Source: Spartobacteria bacterium (GTDB lineage: Bacteria; Verrucomicrobiota; Verrucomicrobiia; Chthoniobacterales; Chthoniobacteraceae). Taken from it: DNA of 64,000 nt. The position numbers were made by a program, and so were the translations under genes. Positions 8,771 to 16,871 of the stretch are shown here, piece by piece (positions within the stretch are counted from its first letter, which is position 1; each line of letters begins with the position of its first letter). Under the pieces are notes generated by a model that was not told the origin of the DNA, searched no databases, and saw nothing but the letters and a program-made list of their open reading frames with translations. The DNA lies in NCBI GenBank assembly GCA_021324395.1, contig JAJPJG010000029.1, forward strand, positions 1 to 64,000, given 5' to 3'.

Positions 8771-9615
8771 TTTTTGTCACTGGTGACTTCGAGAAAAAAG
8801 CGTTCGAGCGTAGTCTGCGGTTTGCGCATTTCGACGATGCGCGCTCCAGATTTTGCAATATCCGCTTCGATCTGTCGCAACAGCTCCGGGGTAGAATTTT
8901 CCAAAATTAGTTCCGTCTGATTTTCGATGGATATCAGCTCCTCGAGCCGGCCTTCGCGCACGAGCACGCCTTGGTGCAGAATGCCAATTCGGTCGCAGAT
9001 TTCCTGCACCTGACCGAGCAAATGCGAGCAGAGCAGCACGGTGATACCGCGCTTTTTAAAATCCAAAATCAAATCGCGAATTTCGCGCGAACCCGCCGGA
9101 TCGACGCCCGCCGTCGGTTCGTCGAGCACGAGCAGGCGCGGATTTTGAATCAGCGCCTGCGCGAGACCGATGCGCTGCAACATGCCTTTTGAGTAACCGC
9201 CGAGTCGTCGATCGCGCGCATTTTCGAGTCGCACAAGCGCGAGCAATTCGTTAGTGCGTTCGCGCAATTTCGCGCCGCGCAAGCCGCAGAGTTTTCCAAA
9301 AAAACGCAGCGTCTCCTCGCCGGTGAGGAATTTGTAAAAATAGGGATTTTCAGGCAAAAAACCGACCTCCTCGCGACTCTCCACGAATGAGCTGTCGCGC
9401 CCGAAAATTTGCGTGCTGCCTGCAGTCGGCGGCACGAGGCCAAGCACGATTTTCATCGTCGTGCTTTTGCCGGAGCCGTTCGGGCCAAGCAGCCCGTAGA
9501 CCTGCCCCGGCTCGACATCGAGCGACAAATCGCGCACCGCGACGACCCGTTCGCGTCGAAATGGAATCGGAAAAACTTTCGTCAGGTTGCGAATCGAAAT
9601 CGCGTGCTCGGCCAT
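8767..9615 (-). CDS. ABC transporter ATP-binding protein
   Basis: 282 residues. Walker A GLLGPNGSGKST, Q-loop region EEVGFLPENPYFYKFLTGEE, signature LGGYSKGMLQRIGLAQAL, Walker B LLVLDEPTAGVDP and switch histidine LLCSHLL are all present. The C-terminal 60 residues form the extra domain usual in ABC-2 (CcmA/DrrA-type) ATPases. Partner of the overlapping permease gene. Starts one base after the acylphosphatase gene ends, so it is within the long reverse-strand unit. Confidence 0.95.
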   Translation of the reverse strand: MAEHAISIRNLTKVFPIPFRRERVVAVRDLSLDVEPGQVYGLLGPNGSGKSTTMKIVLGLVPPTAGSTQIFGRDSSFVESREEVGFLPENPYFYKFLTGEETLRFFGKLCGLRGAKLRERTNELLALVRLENARDRRLGGYSKGMLQRIGLAQALIQNPRLLVLDEPTAGVDPAGSREIRDLILDFKKRGITVLLCSHLLGQVQEICDRIGILHQGVLVREGRLEELISIENQTELILENSTPELLRQIEADIAKSGARIVEMRKPQTTLERFFLEVTSDKK

Positions 9616-9888
9616 TTAGAACGCAATCTCAAATCCGCGTGCATTTGCAAGCGGCGTGGTTTCATGCGCGGTTTCGTTCCGGATTAAGCTGCCCAGTTCG
9701 CTGTCGCGGATCGCCTGCAAAAACGCAGCGACTTCGTCATCCTCGCCGCTCGCCTGCAGCTCGACACGACCATCGGGAAGATTTTTTACCGAGCCGACAA
9801 TTTCGAAACCTTTCGCGATTTGCCGCACGCTGTAGCGAAAACCGACGCCCTGAACGCGGCCTTCGTAGAAAATTTGCTTGCCGATCAT
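9616..9888 (-). CDS. acyP: Acylphosphatase
   Basis: 90 residues, the normal size. GRVQGVGFRYSVRQIAKGF contains the phosphate cradle and catalytic arginine, and VGSVKNLPDGRVELQASG contains the catalytic asparagine. Hydrolyses acyl phosphates such as carbamoyl or acetyl phosphate in the cytoplasm. Lies 4 bp downstream of the GalT-like gene and immediately upstream of an ABC transporter ATPase; no functional link between them is obvious. Confidence 0.96.
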   Translation of the reverse strand: MIGKQIFYEGRVQGVGFRYSVRQIAKGFEIVGSVKNLPDGRVELQASGEDDEVAAFLQAIRDSELGSLIRNETAHETTPLANARGFEIAF

Positions 9889-9892
9889 CGCA

Positions 9893-10894
9893 TCAGATTT
9901 CGATTTTCCGCAAATACTCGGCTGCGGTTTCCGGCCAAACCGTGTTCAAACAACAGCCGGTGCCGATTTCGAAACCAGTCGTAAAAAACAACCGCGGCAC
10001 GATCTCAATGTGCCAGCGAAAATCGGCTTCGAGCGTGTTCCAGTGGTCGCGGCGATTCGTGCGCGTCGGTGCCGTGTAGAGCATCAAATGATACGCCGGC
10101 CGGTCGAGCGCGCGCGCGATCTTGCGAAGCGTCGTTTTGAGCGCATCGGCGAGCTGCGCGATTTCCTGGTCACTGAGTCCGTGAAAATCGGCGCACTGCC
10201 GTTTCGGATAAATCGCGATCTCGAACGGCGCGCGCGATGCATACGGGCAGAACGCTGCGAAGCCATTATTTTCGTAAACGAGCCGCGTCGCGGTGCGGAC
10301 TTCCTCGCGCAAAATATCTTCGAAAATCGACCGCTTTTTCCGGTCGTAAAAATCACGCGCTACTTCGAGCTTTTGCAGCAGTGGATCGGGCACAACGGCC
10401 ATCGCGATGAGCTGACTCACTGCGTGCGGGACGTGCGCGCCGGCTGGTTCACCGACATCTTTGATTACGAAAAACGCACGCATCCGGATGTCGCGCATCA
10501 AGTCGAGCATGCGCGCTTTCCACGCGTTGATTACCTGGCTGATCGCCGGCAGCGGCAGCTCCTCGAGGGGTTCCGTGCCAGGATTTTCGATGATGACTTC
10601 GTGCGCACCGACGCCGTCCATTCGATCGTAAAAACCATCGGCACGCCGCTGTGTATCGCCCTCAACACGCAGCGCCGGTGCGCGATTCGGCACGACGCGA
10701 ACGTTCCATTTTCCAGCTTCGCCCGGTGCAAAAATCGCGGGCGGTGTGAACTGCTCGTTCCCCGCGGAGAAAGGACTGAAGCCGGTTCGCGCGTTTTTTT
10801 TGTGCGCAAGAAACGGCGGCTTCGCCATGCGCGAACGCGCGAAGACGGTCCATGTTTGCCGCAGCGGATCGAGGCGCATTTCATTGTCGTTCAT
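9893..10894 (-). CDS. GalT-family nucleotidylyltransferase-like protein lacking the catalytic His
   Basis: 333 residues of the galactose-1-phosphate uridylyltransferase superfamily (two HIT-like halves). Supporting segments are WTVFARSRMAKP near the N-terminus, NRAPALRVEG, GAHEVIIENP, and the C-terminal FRWHIEIVPRLFFTTGFEIGTG. GalT enzymes transfer a nucleotidyl group through a uridylylated histidine in the sequence H-P-H-x-Q. Here the aligned segment is AHVPHAVSQLIAM: the first His and the Gln are kept, but the nucleophile position is Val. The protein may therefore be inactive, use another residue, or have a different reaction. It overlaps the upstream metallopeptidase-like gene by 4 bp. Confidence 0.8.
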   Translation of the reverse strand: MNDNEMRLDPLRQTWTVFARSRMAKPPFLAHKKNARTGFSPFSAGNEQFTPPAIFAPGEAGKWNVRVVPNRAPALRVEGDTQRRADGFYDRMDGVGAHEVIIENPGTEPLEELPLPAISQVINAWKARMLDLMRDIRMRAFFVIKDVGEPAGAHVPHAVSQLIAMAVVPDPLLQKLEVARDFYDRKKRSIFEDILREEVRTATRLVYENNGFAAFCPYASRAPFEIAIYPKRQCADFHGLSDQEIAQLADALKTTLRKIARALDRPAYHLMLYTAPTRTNRRDHWNTLEADFRWHIEIVPRLFFTTGFEIGTGCCLNTVWPETAAEYLRKIEI

Positions 10895-12201
10895 CGGGCG
10901 AATTTTTGGCGCAAGGCGTTAGCCCATTTATCCGCAGCCGCGCTGATGAAAACAACTTCATTCGGGTCGGGCAAAATGGTTGCTTCAAAAAATGGCTGCG
11001 TTTCGTTTTTAAAACGCGCTTGCATCGCAGCCATCAATGCGCCGCGAAATTTTTGCGCAGCATCCGCATCGCTCCAATGCGATTTCCAAATCAGCGCGTT
11101 TCCGTTGTTAAACACGAGATAACGATCGCCGCACCAGTTCGCCGCGATGAGTTCCGCGCCTTTTGCGTCTATGGTTTGCGAAAGCAAAATGCGCGTGCCC
11201 ATTTCGCCGAGAACATTGTCTGCGAGCGGCTTTTCTCCATTCACGCTCGTATCGCCGAAGTCGATCGCGACCGACTCTTCATGGGTTTCTGCGAGAAATT
11301 TTTCCGGATGCAAAATCTGCGAGGTCGAGCTCGGCGGATTTTTGTAAACGGCGTCGAGCGCTTCCCATCCGTCGCGCGCAAAAATCGTCGCGCAAAATTC
11401 CTGGCCGCGCAGATAAGGAAAAACCAACATCTCGCGCAGGTAGCGCGGCGCGTCCTGCAACTGCTTCATGTTTTGCGTGACCGCAGCGCCGAGGTTGTCG
11501 CGCAGGCCGCTGAGCGAAATATTTTGCAGCATGTATTGCGACATCACGAGCGTCGCATCGCCCTCGATCAGCGCGCTCGCGGCGAATGCGCGGTCGTCGT
11601 TGTTTTTGATTTCGAGCGGCATTTTCAGCAGCCCAAAATGCTGATCCTGTAATGCATGCGTAAGCTCGTGCGCGAGGATGATGCGGTTTTGCGCGCTCGC
11701 GAGCGACGCATCGGCAAACATGAAAAGCTTGTGTTGATGCTGGTCGTAAAACGCGGCGATCTGCTCGCCGAGCAACTCGATGTATTTTTGCTTCAGCGGA
11801 TAATCGCGCGGCAACAGTCCGAGCGCCACGAGTCCAATGCCCGCGTTCTTGATCTCGTCGTCGGAAAATTGATCGGCGAGTTTTTGTTCAAGAATTTTTT
11901 GAATGCCTGCGCGCGTAACGACATCGTAAGTGACCGGGTGCGAAAAATTGAGCTGACGAATATTGGCGACGGCTTTTTCGATCTGCGCGCGTTGTGCCAG
12001 ATTTTCGGATTGCTCACGCGCTTTTTGCTGCTCGGCGACGACACTGCGTAGGCGCTCGTTTTCGGCTTCGGCGAACGCGAGCTTTCGCTCCTGAAACGCT
12101 TGTGCAGCAACCTTTTGTTGCTCTGAAAATCCCCAGCCTAAGCCGATCAGCGCGAGAATGGCGCAGAATGCGGCGATAAGGAGAGGTGCAATTTTTCGCA
12201 T
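10891..12201 (-). CDS. Putative HELTH-type zinc metallopeptidase, membrane-anchored
   Basis: 436 residues with one N-terminal membrane segment (LLIAAFCAILALIGLGWGF) and then a coiled-coil stretch rich in E, Q and R (about 28-75). A gluzincin-like motif ILAHELTHALQDQHFG follows (about 180), with a candidate third zinc ligand in ALIEGDATLVMSQYM about 35 residues later. This resembles the DUF6782 family of putative metallopeptidases. The active site would face the periplasm. Overlaps the GalT-like gene by 4 bp. Substrate unknown; the envelope-biogenesis context suggests a surface protein. Confidence 0.75.
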   Translation of the reverse strand: MRKIAPLLIAAFCAILALIGLGWGFSEQQKVAAQAFQERKLAFAEAENERLRSVVAEQQKAREQSENLAQRAQIEKAVANIRQLNFSHPVTYDVVTRAGIQKILEQKLADQFSDDEIKNAGIGLVALGLLPRDYPLKQKYIELLGEQIAAFYDQHQHKLFMFADASLASAQNRIILAHELTHALQDQHFGLLKMPLEIKNNDDRAFAASALIEGDATLVMSQYMLQNISLSGLRDNLGAAVTQNMKQLQDAPRYLREMLVFPYLRGQEFCATIFARDGWEALDAVYKNPPSSTSQILHPEKFLAETHEESVAIDFGDTSVNGEKPLADNVLGEMGTRILLSQTIDAKGAELIAANWCGDRYLVFNNGNALIWKSHWSDADAAQKFRGALMAAMQARFKNETQPFFEATILPDPNEVVFISAAADKWANALRQKFAR

Positions 12202-12256
12202 TAAAAGCGCGAGCCTAAACGACCTCGCGTTTCATTTTCAGCAACAAACTCGCGCG

Positions 12257-12733
12257 TCAGCGGCGACGGCGCGGCGGCGATTTCTTTTGGTCCGGTATGC
12301 CCTGCGATTGCCGCAACTCGGTGCCATCTCCATCAAAAGCGCGGATGTGCGCGACTTTTCCGTTCGGGCCAAACTCGTAAACAAAGCGCCGTGCCAGCTT
12401 GTCGTCCGGCGTGTAATCGTCCTCCTCGTAAACGCGATTTGAGCTGTCCCGCTTGTAAACGCATTTTAAAAGAAGCGTTCCATTCGCGGCGTAGACTTTT
12501 CCGGCAGTGGCCTGATTCTGGTCGTCGAGATCGTAAACGATTCGCTGCTGCATTTTATCTGCAGAATTGAAAGTCGTGGCTTCGGAGGTGTGCTGATCGG
12601 GGTCGAGTTTGGTCACGGTTTTTGAACCGTCCTCGTGCAAGGTCGTTGTGACTTTGATCGCGGACGATTGCTCGTCCTGTGCGGCACAAACGAGGGGCAA
12701 CAGAATGAAAAAAATGCAGCGGAGTTTTTTCAT
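12257..12733 (-). CDS. Secreted hypothetical protein
   Basis: 158 residues with a Sec signal peptide (MKKLRCIFFILLPLVCAAQD, cleavage likely after CAA or near it). The mature part has short beta-strand-like repeats resembling wall-associated YD-type hairpins: GSKTVTKLDPD, RIVYDLDDQNQATAGKVYAANG, RVYEEDDYTPDDKLARRFVYEFGPNGKV. The C-terminus ends in SPPRRRR. Its ATG overlaps the MsbA-like stop by one base (TGATG), implying coupled translation. No known function. Confidence 0.7.
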   Translation of the reverse strand: MKKLRCIFFILLPLVCAAQDEQSSAIKVTTTLHEDGSKTVTKLDPDQHTSEATTFNSADKMQQRIVYDLDDQNQATAGKVYAANGTLLLKCVYKRDSSNRVYEEDDYTPDDKLARRFVYEFGPNGKVAHIRAFDGDGTELRQSQGIPDQKKSPPRRRR

Positions 12734-14619
12734 CAGCTCGCGATAACGGGAATGCTCTCGAATAGCGGCTCCGGCTCTTCGCGGTGTTGATTGAATTGCA
12801 AATCGTAGAGCCGACGATAATGGCCCGATTTTTCCATCAGCTCGTGATGACGCCCGACTTCTTTGATTTCGCCGCGGTCCATCACGACGATCTGGTCGGC
12901 TTTCAAGATCGTCGAAAGCCGGTGCGCGATAGTGATCACGGTGCGTCCGCGAGAGAGCGATTCGAGTGCGATCTGGATTTGTTTTTCTGACTCCGAATCG
13001 AGAGCGCTTGTCGCTTCGTCTAGCAGCAAAATCGGCGCGTTTTTCAAAAAAGCGCGCGCGATCGCGAGCCGCTGCTGTTGACCTCCCGAGAGGCGCGATC
13101 CTTTATCACCAATGACTGTTTTATAGCCGTGCGGTTGCGCGAGGATAAAATCGTGTGCAAACGCCTGTTTCGCTGCAGTGAAAACCTTTTCCTCGCTTGC
13201 TTTGAGGCGGCCGTAGAGGATGTTGTTGTAAATCGTGTCGTGGAAAAGAAAGGTGTCCTGCGAGACGAGACTGATGTTTTCGCGCAGCGATTTTTGCATG
13301 ATTTGGCGCAGGTCGTGGCCATCGAGCAAAATGCGGCCTTCGGCGGGATCGTAAAAGCGAAGCAGCAATGAGAGCATCGTGCTTTTGCCGCTGCCGCTGA
13401 CTCCGACGAGCGCATAGCTTTTCCCTGGATGAACGTCGAGCGACACGCCTCGCAATGCTGCCGGCGCGCGTTTCGCGTGATAGCTAAATGTGACGTTTTC
13501 AAAACGAATCTCGCCGTTCGCTTTTTCCAAAGCGATGGCGTCGGGCGCGTCTTTCACCGTGGGCTCCACATCGAGTAACTCGAAAATCTTCGTCGTCGCA
13601 GCGATCGCTTTTTGGATGCTGACATGGATTTTACTGAGCCGCTTGACCGGATTGTATAGGAGGAAAAGACAGGCGATGAGCGTCATGAATTTACTCACCT
13701 CCATGTGCGAATAGTAAACGTAAACCAGTCCCGCGCCGACACCGAGCGCCGACATCGATTCGATCATCGGCGCGACACTTTGCATGGCGCGCCGCACGCG
13801 CTGGCTCGCGGCGACCATTGCGCGGCTCGATTCGTCGAAGCGTTGCCGTTCGTAATCTTCGCGCGTGAGTGATTTGACAAGCCGAATACCGGCGAGCGCC
13901 TCATGCATGATGACCATTAACTCCGCACTACGCGCTTCGTCCTCGCGTCCGGTGCGCCGCACTTTGCGTCCGTAAAACGTAATCGGAAAAATGCAGAGCG
14001 GAAAAACGCACAGGCTGTAGAGCGTGAAGCGCCAGTCTTTCGAAAGCATTTCGCAGATGACGAAAATGACCGTCAGCGGCTGCACGATCACGTCGTCCGT
14101 CACAGCAGTCAGCGCCATTTGCGCGACGCGACTGTCGTTGGAAACACGCGACATAAGGCTGCCGATCTTTGCCTGGTTAAAAAAATCGAGCGACTGGTTG
14201 AGGATGTGATTAAAAACGGTCGTTCGTAGGTCGTGCAACACCCGTAAGCTCACCCAGCCCATGCAATAGTTTTCGAGATAATCGCAAATACTGCGCGCGA
14301 TGATGATCAGCGGCAGCAGCGAACAAATCCACATGACTTGCGTGACTGTGAGCATGTGTGCGCTCGTTTGCATGCCCTCGCGAAATGCGTGCTTCGTGAC
14401 GTAGTGCAACGTCTGCGCCTGGCCCGCGGTGAGCGCCGCAGTGCCGGCGCCGGCGATAATTCCGACGATGAAACGGCTTTTGTATTTTGCCAAAAACGGA
14501 AACAGCTTCCGATACGCACTGGTGCCGTCGCGGATTGCTTCTGCGAGCGTGAGCTTCGGTTTTTTAGGGGATGGTTTCTTCGCGCCCGGGAGCTCAGGCA
14601 CGTTGTTTTCCTTTGGCAT
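12733..14619 (-). CDS. ABC exporter, MsbA-like lipid/peptide flippase
   Basis: About 628 residues from the ATG at 14619; an in-frame ATG at 14637 would add six residues. Type IV ABC exporter with fused domains: six membrane helices in the first half, then the nucleotide-binding domain with Walker [19 protein letters not shown]-loop VSQDTFLF, signature LSGGQQQRLAIARA, Walker B ILLLDEATSALDSESE and switch IAHRLSTI. MsbA-type half transporters flip lipid A or other lipids across the inner membrane. The position directly after a heptosyltransferase-like gene (26-bp overlap) supports a lipopolysaccharide or glycolipid role. Confidence 0.9.
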   Translation of the reverse strand: MPKENNVPELPGAKKPSPKKPKLTLAEAIRDGTSAYRKLFPFLAKYKSRFIVGIIAGAGTAALTAGQAQTLHYVTKHAFREGMQTSAHMLTVTQVMWICSLLPLIIIARSICDYLENYCMGWVSLRVLHDLRTTVFNHILNQSLDFFNQAKIGSLMSRVSNDSRVAQMALTAVTDDVIVQPLTVIFVICEMLSKDWRFTLYSLCVFPLCIFPITFYGRKVRRTGREDEARSAELMVIMHEALAGIRLVKSLTREDYERQRFDESSRAMVAASQRVRRAMQSVAPMIESMSALGVGAGLVYVYYSHMEVSKFMTLIACLFLLYNPVKRLSKIHVSIQKAIAATTKIFELLDVEPTVKDAPDAIALEKANGEIRFENVTFSYHAKRAPAALRGVSLDVHPGKSYALVGVSGSGKSTMLSLLLRFYDPAEGRILLDGHDLRQIMQKSLRENISLVSQDTFLFHDTIYNNILYGRLKASEEKVFTAAKQAFAHDFILAQPHGYKTVIGDKGSRLSGGQQQRLAIARAFLKNAPILLLDEATSALDSESEKQIQIALESLSRGRTVITIAHRLSTILKADQIVVMDRGEIKEVGRHHELMEKSGHYRRLYDLQFNQHREEPEPLFESIPVIAS

Positions 14620-15607
14620 GAACGGCCAAAATAGCATCGGTTACCCGCGCAGTCGAGGTTTCGCTCATCAGCGCCTGCTCGTGGTGCGGCTTGAAATCAG
14701 CATCGGCGAGCATTTTGTCGCCGAGAATCACGATCGCGCGCGCATGCCGCGGACGCCAGTGAAACGGATTCGTTTTTCCAAAAAGCGCGACTTGTGGCGT
14801 GCCGAACGCGCCCGCGAGATGCATCGGCGCGGAATCAACGGTGAGCACGAGCTGCGCGTTTTGCGTGAGTGCGGCGAGCGTGAGCAAATCGAGGCGTCCG
14901 CTCAAATCACGCGCCGGTGCTGACAGAGCGGCTTTGATTTTAGAAATGTGCTCCTCTTCCGCGCCATCGCCGCTGCCGGTGATCACGCACGGCAGTTGCA
15001 GCTCGCGCTCGACGAAATCGATCACTTGGGCCCAGCGCTCCGGAAGCCAGTATTTTTCCGGGCGCGCCGTTCCAGGATGCACCAGCACGAACGGCCCGCT
15101 GACCTTCACCTCACTCAAAAGCTGCTGCGCTTTTTTGTGCGCCCATTCGGGCAAATGCAGCGTCACCGGCATGTCGCGAGCTTCGATATCGAGCGCGCCC
15201 AGCATGTGCAAATAATGATCGACGGTGTGATTTTCGCGCACCGACGACGCGATGAAATCGGTGTAAAAAATCGGCCGCCATCGCGAGCGCTGCACCCACT
15301 CGAACGCGACGCGCTTCGCCGCTTTCGACAGCATCGCGAAAAAAGTCGAGCGATCCGTGCCGGTAAAATCGAGGCACACATCGAAGCCGCGAAATATCAG
15401 TTTCCGCAAAAGCGGGCCGTTTTTTCCTGCGCGATCAAACACGAGCGTTTCATCGACAAAATCAATCGCCGGCAGCAATTCGCGGCAGCCGTGGTCGACC
15501 ACGAGCGTGATGTGCGCGTCGGGCAAATTTTTTCGCAACGCAAACAGCGTCGGCGTCGTCAAAAGCAAATCGCCGATGCGCTTGAGTTGAAGAACCAGAA
15601 TTTTCAT
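14594..15607 (-). CDS. Glycosyltransferase family 9 (heptosyltransferase-like) protein
   Basis: 337 residues from the ATG at 15607, preferred because MKILVLQLKRIGDLLLTTP is the standard GT9 start. CLDFTGTDRSTFFAMLSKA, FVLVHPGTARPEKYWLPERW (nucleotide-sugar site) and LTVDSAPMHLAGAFGTPQVALFG are the conserved segments of the Waa/RfaF type. Probably transfers a heptose or related sugar to the lipid A core. Followed by the MsbA-like exporter with overlap and preceded 30 bp upstream by a GT4 gene. Confidence 0.92.
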   Translation of the reverse strand: MKILVLQLKRIGDLLLTTPTLFALRKNLPDAHITLVVDHGCRELLPAIDFVDETLVFDRAGKNGPLLRKLIFRGFDVCLDFTGTDRSTFFAMLSKAAKRVAFEWVQRSRWRPIFYTDFIASSVRENHTVDHYLHMLGALDIEARDMPVTLHLPEWAHKKAQQLLSEVKVSGPFVLVHPGTARPEKYWLPERWAQVIDFVERELQLPCVITGSGDGAEEEHISKIKAALSAPARDLSGRLDLLTLAALTQNAQLVLTVDSAPMHLAGAFGTPQVALFGKTNPFHWRPRHARAIVILGDKMLADADFKPHHEQALMSETSTARVTDAILAVHAKGKQRA

Positions 15608-15637
15608 GCACGCCCGCAAAACAGATGCGGACAGAGA

Positions 15638-16798
15638 TTAAGCCTGCAAAGCTGCGCGATATGCGGCGAGAAGTCGATTGCGGAAATGCTCCCACGTGAA
15701 GTGCTCGACCACGCGCTGCCGGCTTGCCGCGCCCATCCGCGCACGCAAATCGGGATCGACATAAAGCTTCGAAATCGCGTCGGCAAGCGCGTCTGGATTT
15801 TCGGGCGGAATGATGAGGCCGTTCACACCGTCGATGACGATGTCGCCCGATTCGCGCGTCGTGATTTGCGGCAAACCGCACGCGGCCGCTTCGTAAGTTG
15901 CTTTCGCGCTTCCTTCGCACGAACTCGGAAAAATATGCACGCTCGCCGCGCGGTAAAAATCCTGCGTGTTTGCGGCAAAGCCGGCGACGCGCACATTTTC
16001 GCCGACAAACTCGTGCAGCGCCGGCTTGATTTCGTCATGCACCGAACCGACGAGGACGAGTTCCGCATTTCTTAAATTAAGCCGGCGCCAGGCTTCGAGC
16101 AGGTGATGCACGCCTTTGCGTTTAATCAGCGCGCCGACAAACACCGCACGGAAAATTTCCGGCGGTTTTTCGGCCGGCATGAATCGCTCGACATCGACGC
16201 CGCGCGAATGCCGAAACAATTTTTTCTCCGGAATTCCCGCAGCCAGAAACGTCTCCGCCGCTTTTTCCGACAGCACCAAAATCAGCGTCGCGAGATCGTA
16301 TTCCTCGAGCACTTGCTGCCGGCTCACGAGCATGTTGTTAAAGATGCGTTGCAAGCCGGTCGCGGCATCGCGCTCGCGCTCGCTTTTGGTTTTCGTCGGC
16401 TTGTGTTTGCCTTTGTTGCGATGCCACGTCGGGATTTCAATCAGCGAGGGAATGCCGCGACGACACGCCGCGCGCAACGTGCGCACACACTCGCCCGACC
16501 AGCCGTGAAAAATCGTGTAGTCGCCGCGCGACAGTTCCCGTGCCGCGATCCAATCGAGGTAATGCTTCTTCGCGCCGTAGTAATGCGGCTTGTCGAGAAA
16601 CGAAAGCAGCCGCACCGGATGCGCGCGCAAACTGCGGATCAGCGCGGACGGGATTTCGCGCTGGCGATTGTCAAACGCGATGGCTCGTTTCAAAAAACCG
16701 GCGCGATGCGACGCGCGCAGCGATTCGAGCGCGACACTGTCGAGTCCGCTGCCGCCGATGCGAGCGGATGTCGCGTAGAGCAGTTTGGCATTTAGCAT
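15638..16798 (-). CDS. Glycosyltransferase family 4 protein
   Basis: 386 residues. The GT-B fold shows a C-terminal Glycos_transf_1 domain with RAVFVGALIKRKGVHHLLEAW, FPSSCEGSAKATYEAAACGLP (the E-x7-E type donor-binding motif) and a final helix. The N-terminal domain (LLYATSARIGGSGLDSVALESL) is GT4-like. Retaining transferase acting on a nucleotide sugar; product unknown. The start codon lies within one arm of a 29-bp AT-rich inverted repeat, and a divergent GT4 gene starts in the other arm. Confidence 0.9.
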   Translation of the reverse strand: MLNAKLLYATSARIGGSGLDSVALESLRASHRAGFLKRAIAFDNRQREIPSALIRSLRAHPVRLLSFLDKPHYYGAKKHYLDWIAARELSRGDYTIFHGWSGECVRTLRAACRRGIPSLIEIPTWHRNKGKHKPTKTKSERERDAATGLQRIFNNMLVSRQQVLEEYDLATLILVLSEKAAETFLAAGIPEKKLFRHSRGVDVERFMPAEKPPEIFRAVFVGALIKRKGVHHLLEAWRRLNLRNAELVLVGSVHDEIKPALHEFVGENVRVAGFAANTQDFYRAASVHIFPSSCEGSAKATYEAAACGLPQITTRESGDIVIDGVNGLIIPPENPDALADAISKLYVDPDLRARMGAASRQRVVEHFTWEHFRNRLLAAYRAALQA

Positions 16799-16871
16799 TT
16801 AGGATTTAGCATTTAGCAATTTCCGGCGGCGCGTTCACAAATGCTAAATGTTAAATGCTAATTCCTAAATG
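16789..16871. repeat. AT-rich inverted repeat between two divergent glycosyltransferase genes
   Basis: The left arm 16789-16817 and right arm 16843-16871 are complementary at 25 of 29 positions around a 25-nt loop. Each arm is itself built of tandem ATTTAGC/GCTAAAT words with 7-nt period. Both divergent start codons (ATG at 16798 reverse, ATG at 16869 forward) are embedded in the arms. The composition is sharply AT-rich against GC-rich surroundings. It could be a REP-like mobile palindrome or a regulatory dyad; the sequence alone does not decide. Confidence 0.75.
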
